A DNA stretch of 18,503 nt from an uncultured Bacillota bacterium (GCA_905204225.1 CAJKZK010000025.1:1-18503), one strand, 5' to 3'; shown: positions 1-8,401, counted from the stretch's first letter. The notes: a model not told the origin generated them from the sequence alone. Numbers and translations: made by a program.

Positions 1-204
1 CAAAAAAAAGAACTATGGTATATTTTATCTTTTGTTTCTATTGTGGCTTGGACTATATTATTAATACAAAATCAAACTGGATTTATTAAGGTTGAAAATC
101 AAAACATTATTATTTATATAGTAATTTTATTTTATGTAATAATTCTTTTACCACTTTTTTTAGGAATAAAAAATTATATAATAGCAATCAAAAAATATAA
201 TTAA
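1..204 (+). CDS. C-terminal end of a membrane protein (partial)
   Basis: The reading frame is open from the first base and ends at a TAA at 202-204, giving the last 67 residues of a protein whose start lies outside the window. The visible part has two hydrophobic stretches, at about visible residues 6-22 and 37-56, joined by a short polar loop with several Asn and Gln. It ends in a short basic tail, KNYIIAIKKYN. This is the pattern of the last two helices of a polytopic membrane protein or a small two-helix protein. No family motif is visible and I assign no function. No convincing terminator follows it before the GH3 gene. Confidence 0.6.
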   Translation, partial: QKKELWYILSFVSIVAWTILLIQNQTGFIKVENQNIIIYIVILFYVIILLPLFLGIKNYIIAIKKYN

Positions 205-374
205 TTTTTATAATTTAATAAAAGTATAATTCTTTAAATTTTGCCTAAGTTTAGATAATTTTTCTTATGCAATCATTATTTAATAAAACATTTTTAAATG
301 AATAAAAATGCATATTATATAAAAAAACATTGCAAATTTTACTAATTGTATTGCATCCATTACTATAATTCTTT

Positions 375-402
375 TTGGCTATGGCGCAAAAAAGAATATT
401 AT
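375..402 (+). promoter_or_regulatory. Putative promoter of the GH3 operon
   Basis: TTGGCT at 375-380 and TATTAT at 397-402 are 16 bases apart and would start transcription near 408-410, just before the cre site. The -35 box lies in an imperfect inverted repeat (371-394, CTTTTTGGC against GCGCAAAAAAG) that could itself be an operator. A stand-alone TATAAT at 364-369 is an alternative -10, but has no well-spaced -35. The region is too A+T-rich for certainty. Confidence 0.35.
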
Positions 403-415
403 GTTATAAAAAAAC

Positions 416-429
416 TGTAAACGGTTTCA
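416..429 (+). promoter_or_regulatory. cre-type operator (CcpA or other LacI-family repressor)
   Basis: TGTAAACGGTTTCA fits the catabolite-responsive element consensus TGWAANCGNTNWCA at every defined position, with the central CG of LacI/GalR-family operators. It lies between the putative promoter and the ribosome binding site of the GH3 gene, about 7 bases past the predicted start point, where a bound repressor would block transcription. The inference is that GH3 and its companion are repressed when a preferred sugar is present. A dedicated LacI-family regulator is also possible. Confidence 0.75.
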
Positions 430-464
430 TACAGAAACTTTTTTAAACAACATAGGAGGTTAAT

Positions 465-3400
465 ATGAGCAAATTGAATAGAGCTGCTCGTGGACTTACA
501 TTTGTTTTTGGAACTGCACTTGTACTTGGTATTGCATGTGGTTCTATTTTAGAAGCAAATAAAGATGCTGTTGATAGTTATTTTAAAACTCATTCTTCAA
601 CATTAGTCCAAAAAGATGGTGGAAAATTATTTGATGCATTTACACCAGATAAAGAATATCTTACTGAAGATGGTAAAGGTGATTCAAAAAAAATTGTTAA
701 AGCACATGAAGATTTAGCAAAACAAATTCAAGCAGAAGGAACTGTATTATTAAAAAATGTTAATAATGCTTTACCTTGCCCAACTACAACTACTAACAAA
801 ACTAAAGTATCTTTGTTTGGCGTTCGTAGTTCAAGTACAATTACTGGTGCATTTATAGGACATAAAGCAGCTGGTAATAATCAAACTATTCATTTCGATG
901 AAGCATTTGAACAAGCAGGATATGAAGTAAACCCAGTATTAAATGAAGCATATGAAAAATATATTAAAACAAAACAAACTGGTAGAATTGCTTTATTAGC
1001 TGAAAACGATTTCCCATATATGGGTATGTATGGTAAAATGGCTGGAATTACTAAATTCCAAACATTAGAAGCAAGCAGTGAAGATTTAATCGCACAAAAT
1101 AGCGATGCTATTACTTCAATTGATAGTTATAACGATTTAGGTGTTGTCGTTCTTGGAAGAGCAGCTTCTGAAGGTGTTGATTGGGAAAAAGGCGATAAAT
1201 GTGATCCTAATGAAGGAATCACTAATCCAATGCAAATTACATTAAAAGAAAAAGCAATGATTAAACTTGCTAAAGAAAAATGTAAAAAAGTCATTGTAAT
1301 TATTAATGCTGTTAACCAAATGGAAATTCAAGAATTAGCAGATGATCCAAATATTGGTGCTATTTTATGGATGGGTATAGGTGCTAACTATGCTCCAAAA
1401 GCTGTTGTTGATATTATAAGTGGCGCTACAAATCCATCAGGACATTTGAGTGACATTTATGCAACAAGTAGTTTAAGTGCTCCTGCAATGATTAACTATG
1501 GTGATTATTCTTATACAAATAAAGACCAAGTTATTGCACGTTCTAAAGGTACTGGACAAAAATATGTTATTGAAGCAGAAAATATTTATACAGGATATAG
1601 ATATTATGAAACTCGTTATGCTGATTATGTAAATGATTTAGGAAATGCTAGATCTAATGCAGGTTCTTCTTATACAGATGGTAATTGGGAATATAGTAAA
1701 GAAGTAACTTATGGATTTGGATATGGTTTAAGTTATACTACTTTCTCACAAGAAATCGTTGGAAAACCAACTCTTAAACATGACGGTCATAATTTTGTAT
1801 TTGATTTTAAAGTAAAAGTTACAAATACAGGAAATGTTAAAGGAAAAGATGTTGTTCAAATTTATGGACAAGCACCTTATACTGATTATGATAAAGAACA
1901 TAATGTTGAAAAGAGTGCAATTCAATTAGTAGCATTTGATAAAACTGAAAATCTTGAACCTGGCAAGAGCCAAACTTTAAATATTCAAGTTGATATGCAA
2001 AATTTAGCAAGTTGGGATTCAACAGCTAAAAATGGTAATGGTTCATATATTTTAGATGCTGGTATGTATTCATTTGCAATTGGTAATGGAGCACATGATG
2101 CATTAAATAATGTTTTAGCAGCTCAAGGTGTTAAAGCAAATAATGAAAATAAAATGACTGCAGATGGTGATGCATCAAAAGTATATCAACATACTTATAA
2201 CACAAAAAATAACACACCAGATGAAGATACATTTAATGTTTCAAAAAGTGGAACAACAGTTAAAAATTCAATTGAATATGCTGATCCAAACTTCTTTAAA
2301 AAAGATTCTGTCAAATATTTATCAAGAAATGATTGGCGTGGAACATGGCCTTTAGAATATACAGATTATACTGCAGAGCCACAAATGATTGATTTAATTA
2401 ATGGTAAAACATATATTGTTAAGGACAATGATGATGTATCAAATATTTTATTTAATCAAGAAGGTAATGATAAATATCTTAATTTAAAAGGTGCTAGATA
2501 TAATGATGAAGCATGGGATAAATTACTTAACCAATTAGATTTAACTCAAGCTATCGAATTTATTGTTCATGGTAATAGAGACTATTTAGCAATGGATTCT
2601 GTAGGATTTATTGCAGGTAAATTTACAGAAAATGGTCCTAATGGTGTTGGAGATCGTGCTTTTAAAACATTATCATATAACAACTATGGTGAAACAATTC
2701 CACAATGGAAAATTACTGATACAGATGAGAATGCTAAATTTGAAATGACTGTTTTCCCAAGTGGACCAGTTATGGGTGCGACATTCAATCCTCGTTTAGC
2801 TTATGAACAAGGAAGATTAATGGGTAATGATGCATTATTTGTTGGTTTACCAATTTTATGGGGCCCATCAATGAATACTCATCGTACAGGATATAATGGT
2901 AGAAATATTGAATATTATTCAGAAGATCCAGTTTTAACTGGAACAATTGGTATGGAATATAGTATTGGTGCTTTAGATAAAGGCTTAATTGCTGCTCCTA
3001 AACATTTTGCTTTCAATGATCAAGAAACAAATAGATCCGGGGTATCTCCATATTTAACTGAACAAAGAGGAAGAGAAATCGAATTAAGAGCGTTCCAAAT
3101 TGCTTTTGAAGCTACAAAATATGATACAAATGAAAGAGATGCTGGTTTACTTGGTGTTATGACATCATTCTCAAAAATTGGACCAGTTGAAGTAACATGT
3201 TCTAAAGGATTATTAACTGATATATTAAGAGGCGAATGGGGCTACAAAGGGTATATTGTTAGTGACTTAGAAGATGATACAGATTTCTTACCACAAGCTT
3301 TATATGCTGGTATTACTAGCTTCGATTCAACTCTTACATTAGATAAATTAAATGCTGATAAATATAATAACTTTACTATTGATAAAATCAAAAAAGATGC

Positions 3401-3626
3401 ATCAATATTAAAGAATATTAAAGAAGCTGTTCATTGTAATTTATGGGTATTAACTCAAAGTAACTATATGAACATGGTTGATGTAAACAGTGAATATGTT
3501 GATACAATGACTTGGTGGAGAGCTACTTATATTGCTGTTGAGGCAACATCAGCTACATTAGCAGGATTATGTTTGGCATTGACTGTATTAACATCAATTC
3601 TTGATAAAAAGAAAGGACGTAATTAA
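465..3626 (+). CDS. Membrane-anchored, domain-permuted GH3 glycoside hydrolase
   Basis: Predicted beta-glucosidase/beta-xylosidase-type enzyme of glycoside hydrolase family 3. The order is permuted: the alpha/beta sandwich comes first (about 80-340, with EGTVLLKN, ASEGVDW around the likely acid/base Glu236, and NPSGHLSD), then a fibronectin-III-like domain (about 415-545, after YGFGYGLSYT), and the (beta/alpha)8 barrel last (about 740-990). Barrel motifs include GRNIEYYSEDP (812-822), KHF (846-848) and VSDL with the probable nucleophile Asp934; most relatives have Trp after that Asp, here Leu. Hydrophobic helices at about 10-29 and 1020-1044 suggest anchoring at both ends, with the catalytic part outside. 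AGGAGG at 454-459 sets the ATG. A cre site lies upstream and the companion gene starts 2 bases after the stop. Family assignment is firm; the substrate is not known. Confidence 0.92.
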   Translation: MSKLNRAARGLTFVFGTALVLGIACGSILEANKDAVDSYFKTHSSTLVQKDGGKLFDAFTPDKEYLTEDGKGDSKKIVKAHEDLAKQIQAEGTVLLKNVNNALPCPTTTTNKTKVSLFGVRSSSTITGAFIGHKAAGNNQTIHFDEAFEQAGYEVNPVLNEAYEKYIKTKQTGRIALLAENDFPYMGMYGKMAGITKFQTLEASSEDLIAQNSDAITSIDSYNDLGVVVLGRAASEGVDWEKGDKCDPNEGITNPMQITLKEKAMIKLAKEKCKKVIVIINAVNQMEIQELADDPNIGAILWMGIGANYAPKAVVDIISGATNPSGHLSDIYATSSLSAPAMINYGDYSYTNKDQVIARSKGTGQKYVIEAENIYTGYRYYETRYADYVNDLGNARSNAGSSYTDGNWEYSKEVTYGFGYGLSYTTFSQEIVGKPTLKHDGHNFVFDFKVKVTNTGNVKGKDVVQIYGQAPYTDYDKEHNVEKSAIQLVAFDKTENLEPGKSQTLNIQVDMQNLASWDSTAKNGNGSYILDAGMYSFAIGNGAHDALNNVLAAQGVKANNENKMTADGDASKVYQHTYNTKNNTPDEDTFNVSKSGTTVKNSIEYADPNFFKKDSVKYLSRNDWRGTWPLEYTDYTAEPQMIDLINGKTYIVKDNDDVSNILFNQEGNDKYLNLKGARYNDEAWDKLLNQLDLTQAIEFIVHGNRDYLAMDSVGFIAGKFTENGPNGVGDRAFKTLSYNNYGETIPQWKITDTDENAKFEMTVFPSGPVMGATFNPRLAYEQGRLMGNDALFVGLPILWGPSMNTHRTGYNGRNIEYYSEDPVLTGTIGMEYSIGALDKGLIAAPKHFAFNDQETNRSGVSPYLTEQRGREIELRAFQIAFEATKYDTNERDAGLLGVMTSFSKIGPVEVTCSKGLLTDILRGEWGYKGYIVSDLEDDTDFLPQALYAGITSFDSTLTLDKLNADKYNNFTIDKIKKDASILKNIKEAVHCNLWVLTQSNYMNMVDVNSEYVDTMTWWRATYIAVEATSATLAGLCLALTVLTSILDKKKGRN

Positions 3627-3628
3627 TT

Positions 3629-4096
3629 ATGTTAGAAAAAATTAAAAAATGCGGTTTATGTTTCTATATTAGTCTTATTGCACTTGTTCTAATTTTTGTC
3701 TCTATGATACTTGCTATTTCAAGTTCTACAAATCTTGGATATAGTATTGATGAACTTCCTTTAATTGTAACATTTTCAATTATTTCAATTCTTTGTATAA
3801 TTGGATCAGCATTATTATCATTTAAATTAAAGAATAATGCTCTTGCATACGTTCCTTTACTAGTTGCTATGATTTTATCTGGAATATGCTTTATGTTTGT
3901 TATTTCATCAAGAACTTATTTAATGGGAACATTATGGTTTACTAAACTTGATGAATCAAATCAATATGCTGTTGCAGCAATGAATACAGGTGCACCATCA
4001 TTTGTTATGTATTTTATTAGTATGGTTATTTTATCTATAGCATCATTCTTCAATTTATCAAAAAAAAATAATGCTGTAGAAAGTGCTAATAATTAA
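3629..4096 (+). CDS. Four-helix membrane protein, companion of GH3
   Basis: Small integral membrane protein of 155 residues with four predicted helices at about 11-31, 43-66, 72-93 and 122-142, and a polar C-terminal tail (KKNNAVESANN). The loop between helices 3 and 4 holds the longest non-hydrophobic stretch (about 94-121, YLMGTLWFTKLDESNQ). The ATG lies 2 bases after the GH3 stop and has AAAGGA at 3612-3617 as a plausible ribosome binding site, so the two are almost certainly co-transcribed. A strong terminator follows, making this the last gene of the unit. I do not recognise a named family. Context suggests a partner of the surface glycosidase, for example in its assembly or anchoring, but that is inference only. 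Confidence 0.8.
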   Translation: MLEKIKKCGLCFYISLIALVLIFVSMILAISSSTNLGYSIDELPLIVTFSIISILCIIGSALLSFKLKNNALAYVPLLVAMILSGICFMFVISSRTYLMGTLWFTKLDESNQYAVAAMNTGAPSFVMYFISMVILSIASFFNLSKKNNAVESANN

Positions 4097-4129
4097 TATT
4101 TTATTGATAATATCATAAAATAATTGGTT

Positions 4130-4170
4130 AAAGAGTTAGATATTCGTTAATGGGTAACTAACTCTTTTTT
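4130..4170 (+). terminator. Intrinsic terminator of the GH3 operon
   Basis: AAAGAGTTAG at 4130-4139 pairs without mismatch with CTAACTCTTT at 4158-4167, and the T-tract runs to 4170. The loop is 18 bases. It lies 34 bases after the stop codon of the companion gene. Confidence 0.85.
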
Positions 4171-4220
4171 AATATATTTTATAATCAAATAATAAAAAAA
4201 ATTATATTTATATAAACTAA

Positions 4221-4249
4221 TTGACTTTAAATATTTTTATTAATATATT
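4221..4249 (+). promoter_or_regulatory. Sigma-A promoter, apparently giving a leaderless mRNA
   Basis: TTGACT at 4221-4226 and TATATT at 4244-4249 are exactly 17 bases apart, each one base from consensus. The expected start point, about 7 bases after the -10 box, is 4256-4257, which is the A of the lipoprotein ATG. No Shine-Dalgarno-like purine run occurs between the -10 box and the ATG. A second TATAAT at 4180-4185 has no recognisable -35 box. Confidence 0.6.
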
Positions 4250-4256
4250 ATTAACT

Positions 4257-5543
4257 ATGAAAAAGAATAGAATTATTTATATCCCACTAATATTATCTTT
4301 TGTATTAAGTGGTTGTAATCAAACAGAAAAAAAAGAAACTCCTATTGTAAACGCGATTAATGATTTAAAAGGTAATTTAACTATTACTGGTAATTATAAT
4401 CAAACAGCTTATTATGAAGAAAATGAAATTGCTAGTTCAAGTGAATTATTAACTTTTAAATTTTTAAATGATGAAAAAAAATCGCGTTATAATTCCATTT
4501 CAAGTGAAAATGAAATTGTTAAAGAAAATATTTATTTAATGGGTGAAAATGGATATACATACATTCCATTATTAAATTACAAAAACGAAGTATTTCTTAA
4601 TCAAATTTATGATGAAGAAGAAAATCCAATTAATTTTTTAATTAATTATGGTAATCCTTTTGAGTTGTTAACTAAAGATCTTTTAATTCAAGGTGAAAGT
4701 ATTAATGAATATATTTTGAATTTAACTTTTGCAAATCAAATTTATTCATATTTTACAGATACTAATAACTATGTTGAAAAAGCTATTTTAGAAATAGAAA
4801 ATAACAATTTTGTTTCTTTAAATTTTAAAGTTGCTTCTTATGAAGGATATCTAGATTATGAAGGTCAAAATGTTAGAGTGAAAGTTGATGAAGAATTGTT
4901 GTTAAATTTTACAGATTATAATAAAACTTCATTTACAATTAATGAAAGTACTAATGAAAATAAAGAATTACATGATGCATTTATTGATTTAGGTAATAAT
5001 TATACTTTAAAAATGACTAGACATACTTCTACTTCTGAAGATTATATATCTTATTTTTATTTCACAGGGGAAGAAGCATATTTGCAATATCGTGAAGCCG
5101 ATAAAACTATGAAATTTGATAAATGGTTTAAATTAGATAAATCTAATCCTAGTGATAAAAATTATTATGAATATAAATTTAATAAAGATTCACAATCATG
5201 GACTAAAAAATTTGATGATAGTGTAGGAACTGATTATGAAGATTTTTTACCTAAATTTGCAGAAATATCTAGTAATTTATTTGTTAAAAATGGCTCTAAA
5301 TATGAAGCCATAAATAAAGCTGTTGGTTCTATTGCTAAAGCTATTTGCCCTAAAGATTATCAAGGATATACAAATTTCGAAGATGAAACAGGTGATAAAG
5401 TTGAAATTACTTTATTAAATGGTGATGTTAATAAAATTATAATGCATACTCAATATGAACAATTTAATACTTTATTTGAATATGAATATACTTTTGAAAT
5501 ATTAAATAATGGTGAAACAAAATTACCAAGCTTTGTTAAATAA
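4257..5543 (+). CDS. Lipoprotein of unknown function, possible duplicated domain
   Basis: Predicted secreted lipoprotein of 428 residues. It starts MKKNRI, followed by a hydrophobic stretch and the lipobox LSGC with Cys20 as the lipidated residue. A TTG 12 codons upstream would place 12 extra residues before the signal peptide and coincides with the -35 box, so the ATG is preferred. There is no ribosome binding site. The mature part is acidic and rich in Asn, Lys, Tyr and beta-prone strands, with no catalytic motif. Two halves (about 30-205 and 235-415) seem to share a plan: an opening such as LKGNLTITGNY or LGNNYTLKMTR, a Tyr-rich strand region, then a helix and further strands. That recalls LolA/LppX-type folds, but this is a weak inference. 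It is followed 10 bases later by a second lipoprotein gene. Confidence 0.8.
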   Translation: MKKNRIIYIPLILSFVLSGCNQTEKKETPIVNAINDLKGNLTITGNYNQTAYYEENEIASSSELLTFKFLNDEKKSRYNSISSENEIVKENIYLMGENGYTYIPLLNYKNEVFLNQIYDEEENPINFLINYGNPFELLTKDLLIQGESINEYILNLTFANQIYSYFTDTNNYVEKAILEIENNNFVSLNFKVASYEGYLDYEGQNVRVKVDEELLLNFTDYNKTSFTINESTNENKELHDAFIDLGNNYTLKMTRHTSTSEDYISYFYFTGEEAYLQYREADKTMKFDKWFKLDKSNPSDKNYYEYKFNKDSQSWTKKFDDSVGTDYEDFLPKFAEISSNLFVKNGSKYEAINKAVGSIAKAICPKDYQGYTNFEDETGDKVEITLLNGDVNKIIMHTQYEQFNTLFEYEYTFEILNNGETKLPSFVK

Positions 5544-5553
5544 AAGAGGGTTT

Positions 5554-8028
5554 ATGAAAAAAAGATTTTTAAGTTATGTAATGTTATTTGCTTCTCTTGG
5601 CGTTATTTCAACTATTACTAGTTGTAATAACAATGTTGAATATAATTCTCAAGATTCTATTAAACTAGTTTTAGAAGATGTTGATAATCATATTCTAGAA
5701 GTAGGAGAAAGTTTATTATTAAATTTAAAAGTTGAAAATATTAATAAAAAGGCTATTTTTGTTAGTTCAAATGAAGATGTATTAACTGTTAATCAAGATG
5801 GTTTATTAGAAGCTAAAAGTGTTGGTAAAGCTAATGTATATGCAGAAATTCAAGATAATAATGATAATAAAAAAAGTAATATTATTGAATTTAATGTTTT
5901 AGCTAAATCAGATATTAATGTTGATTTAAAAGTTGATAATCCTATTTTAATTGTAAATGAGACATTTGATTTAAAACCTATCATAAAAGGAAATATTAAC
6001 AATTATCCAGTTAATTATATTTCTAGCAATACTAGTGTAGCCTCTATTGATAATAATGGGTTGATAAAAGCTTTAAAAGCAGGCAAAACAACAATAAGTA
6101 TAATTATTAGAAATAAAGAAAGAGCCTCATTTGAACTTAATATATTTGATTCATATGTTCCTTGTGAAAATATATTTTTAAAAGAAAAACAAATTTTCTT
6201 AGCAATTAATGAAGAATATGAAGTCAATCCAGTTTATAGCCCAATGAATTCAATAAAAGAATTTACTTTAGTTAGTGAAGACAATGAATTTGTAAAAATA
6301 GAAAATAATAAAATTATTGGTTTAAAAGAAACAAATAGTCCAGTTAAAGTGATAATTACAAGTGGTAAAGCAAGTTTTGATTTATTAGTTAATGTTATTG
6401 ATGGAGAAAATAATAAGTTAATTCAAGAAGTGAAATCAAAATTAGATGCAAGTCTTGCTTTAGAATCGACTTTAGCAAAAAATGGTAATATAACTATTTC
6501 TAATTTAGATGAAAATAATCAACAACTAAGTAATAAAACTTATGATTTTAATGTTTATAATGATCATAAAACAAGTACTATTTACACTAATAATGTTAAT
6601 GGAAATCAAGATGTATATAGATATATTGCTGCTATTGAAAACAATATATTTGTAAATAGTACTGAAAAGAAAGAGAAAGATAATTTTGTTTTTGATGGAT
6701 TTAATAATAAAAAAATTGGTGATAATTCATCTGAAATAAAACAAGAAACTGCTATAAAACAAACAGGCTTACCAATAATTGGTAGTCAATTACTAAATGG
6801 ATTATCAAAATATATTAAGAATATATATTTTAATTATAGAAATTATGATGATAATGAATATTTTGAAAATGCTCATTATTCTAAAAATGGAGAAATTTAT
6901 ACTTTTAATGTTACTAAAAAAAATGGAAAAGAAAAAAATATATTATCAGCGATTGTTGAATTTGATGAAGGCTTGATTAAAACTTTTACATCTACTATTA
7001 CTTCATATATTAATGATTATTCAGGTGGAGATAATTTTATTTTTGATAAAACAGAAAAAGTAACTGCAGTTATGAATAAAGGTGAAAGAGAAAAATCTAA
7101 TAATTTACCTAATTTTTCATCACTAATATGTACTTCTTTTGATATAAAATTTTTAAATAATGGAAAAGAAAAGAATGAATTTGAAGTAGGCGATGTAGTA
7201 TCTCTAGTTATAACTGGTGAACCATCAACATATAATAATGAATTTGATCCTGTTAAAATTAAATTAAGTGATAATAGTGTTGCTACATATAGCCAATACA
7301 CTAATAAATTAACTATAAAAAAAGCATGTAAAGAACTAAAAATAACTGCATCAACATTTAATATTACTAAAGAATATACATTAAAAATAACTGCTTTACC
7401 TGTTCAAAGCTTATCTATTGAATCTAGTGAAGTTGGTATAGCAAATAATGTTATTTCTGGAAAAATAAATGTTAATCCATTAAAAGCAAGCTCAAATTTA
7501 GAATATGAACTAATAAGTGGTGATAAGACTAAAGTTAATATTGTTTCTAATCCAGGAACAACAAATAACGCTCCATCATTTAAATTTACTGCTAGTGAAG
7601 CAAGTAAATATACATTAAAAGTTACTGATAAATTAACTAATGTTTCTACAACAAAAGATATTACTATTTTTGAAGATAATGATACAGGAATAATAAATTT
7701 AATTAAATCATGTAAAATTACTTCTATAGATGAAAAATTGTCAAATTTTAATTTATCATTTGATACTGAAAATACTGGTGTAATAAGTTTTACTTATAAT
7801 ATGGAAGATAAAAATAGTAAATTTAATATGTTAAACTTTAATCAAAAATTTACAATAAATAATAAATCATTTATTTTAGAAAAATCTACTACTACACATT
7901 TTATTAATAAATTTGAATTTTCTAGTGATTTTAATGGTATAGATTATTCTTCTTTAAAATTAAGATGTTACAATAGTGAAAATGATTTAACTGAAAACAC
8001 AATTATCTTAACTTTAAATTTAAAATAA
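5554..8028 (+). CDS. Large lipoprotein with bacterial Ig-like (BIG2) domains
   Basis: Predicted surface lipoprotein of 824 residues. The signal peptide ends in the lipobox ITSC (Cys24). BIG2-like repeats follow at about 35-117 (with SSNEDVLTVNQDGLLEAKSVGKA), 120-197 (SSNTSVASIDNNGLIKALKAGKTT) and, more diverged, 203-283. A region of about 288-520 opens with a helix (NKLIQEVKSKLDASLALES) and continues as strands, in the style of the preceding lipoprotein. Two more Ig-like domains are likely at about 525-615 and 616-706, then a unique C-terminal domain at 708-824. No LPXTG or other second anchor is seen. The ATG has GAGGG just upstream (5546-5550); an in-frame ATG at 5509 lies inside the preceding gene and would precede the signal peptide. 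Adhesion or ligand binding is the usual role of such proteins; the ligand is unknown. Confidence 0.85.
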   Translation: MKKRFLSYVMLFASLGVISTITSCNNNVEYNSQDSIKLVLEDVDNHILEVGESLLLNLKVENINKKAIFVSSNEDVLTVNQDGLLEAKSVGKANVYAEIQDNNDNKKSNIIEFNVLAKSDINVDLKVDNPILIVNETFDLKPIIKGNINNYPVNYISSNTSVASIDNNGLIKALKAGKTTISIIIRNKERASFELNIFDSYVPCENIFLKEKQIFLAINEEYEVNPVYSPMNSIKEFTLVSEDNEFVKIENNKIIGLKETNSPVKVIITSGKASFDLLVNVIDGENNKLIQEVKSKLDASLALESTLAKNGNITISNLDENNQQLSNKTYDFNVYNDHKTSTIYTNNVNGNQDVYRYIAAIENNIFVNSTEKKEKDNFVFDGFNNKKIGDNSSEIKQETAIKQTGLPIIGSQLLNGLSKYIKNIYFNYRNYDDNEYFENAHYSKNGEIYTFNVTKKNGKEKNILSAIVEFDEGLIKTFTSTITSYINDYSGGDNFIFDKTEKVTAVMNKGEREKSNNLPNFSSLICTSFDIKFLNNGKEKNEFEVGDVVSLVITGEPSTYNNEFDPVKIKLSDNSVATYSQYTNKLTIKKACKELKITASTFNITKEYTLKITALPVQSLSIESSEVGIANNVISGKINVNPLKASSNLEYELISGDKTKVNIVSNPGTTNNAPSFKFTASEASKYTLKVTDKLTNVSTTKDITIFEDNDTGIINLIKSCKITSIDEKLSNFNLSFDTENTGVISFTYNMEDKNSKFNMLNFNQKFTINNKSFILEKSTTTHFINKFEFSSDFNGIDYSSLKLRCYNSENDLTENTIILTLNLK

Positions 8029-8042
8029 TATATTTATTGAAT

Positions 8043-8074
8043 AATAGCAGTCAAAAATGATTGCTATTTTTTTT
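8043..8074 (+). terminator. Intrinsic terminator after the lipoprotein genes
   Basis: AATAGCAGTCA at 8043-8053 pairs with TGATTGCTATT at 8058-8068, 11 pairs including one G-T, around an AAAA loop. The T-tract runs to 8074. It begins 14 bases after the stop of the Ig-like lipoprotein gene. Confidence 0.88.
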
Positions 8075-8087
8075 ATTTAAAATACTA

Positions 8088-8093
8088 TATAAT
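8088..8093 (+). promoter_or_regulatory. Putative -10 box for the Fmt-C-like gene
   Basis: TATAAT occurs directly after a terminator and 17 bases before the ATG at 8111. No -35 box sits at the usual distance (TTGCTA at 8061-8066 is 21 bases away, inside the terminator stem). The ribosome binding site AGGTGA at 8100-8105 would lie almost at the 5' end of the message, so the leader would be very short. Confidence 0.35.
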
Positions 8094-8110
8094 AAAGTTA
8101 GGTGATATAG

Positions 8111-8392
8111 ATGACAGATTTTTCTCAAAAAATTGATTTAAAAAAAGATATAGAAACCACTTATTTAGGTAAACCATTAATTCTACATAATTGTTTTTCT
8201 TATCATGGACCGATAACTATGCAATATATTCCTTATGGTGGTATACAATCTGTTTTTCATAATAATATAATTATTCATGTAAAAGATGGATATATTTCTT
8301 GTAAAAATGTTACTTATGATGGAATTAAAATGTCTAATAAAAAATTTATAGATATGTTTGAAGATTTGGTAAATTCAGTTTTACCAAGCTAG
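8111..8392 (+). CDS. Small protein resembling the C-terminal domain of Fmt
   Basis: 93-residue soluble protein without signal peptide or membrane helix. Residues about 18-90 follow the order of the formyltransferase C-terminal domain (Formyl_trans_C): a GKPL strand near the start, a Gly turn (PYGGIQSV), a strand (IIIHVKDG) like the ATGDG segment of methionyl-tRNA formyltransferase, then YDGIKMSNKKFIDMFEDL, which corresponds to the PAGKKAMSAQDLLN region. The catalytic N-terminal half of Fmt is absent and no remnant lies upstream, so this is a free-standing domain rather than a visible truncation. In Fmt this domain contacts tRNA; whether this protein binds RNA is inference. AGGTGA at 8100-8105 supports the ATG. 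The stop is TAG and the next gene begins 9 bases later with its ribosome binding site beside the stop. An unrelated OB-like fold is the alternative. Confidence 0.7.
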   Translation: MTDFSQKIDLKKDIETTYLGKPLILHNCFSYHGPITMQYIPYGGIQSVFHNNIIIHVKDGYISCKNVTYDGIKMSNKKFIDMFEDLVNSVLPS

Positions 8393-8401
8393 AAGGAAAA
8401 T

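Noticed and set aside
289..310. Hairpin CATTTTT...AAAAATG upstream of GH3
   Set aside because: Seven A+T-rich pairs with no T-tract; expected by chance in this composition.
1837..2355. Short open frames on either strand inside the GH3 gene
   Set aside because: They lie within a long conserved coding region, have no ribosome binding site and encode nothing recognisable. The same holds for minus-strand frames inside the Ig-like lipoprotein and ATPase genes.
4221..4256. Upstream TTG start for the first lipoprotein
   Set aside because: It adds 12 residues before a normal signal peptide, has no ribosome binding site, and the TTG is the -35 box of the promoter.
5509..5553. ATG start for the Ig-like lipoprotein inside the preceding gene
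   Set aside because: It would put 15 residues ahead of a complete lipoprotein signal peptide; the ATG at 5554 has its own GAGGG.
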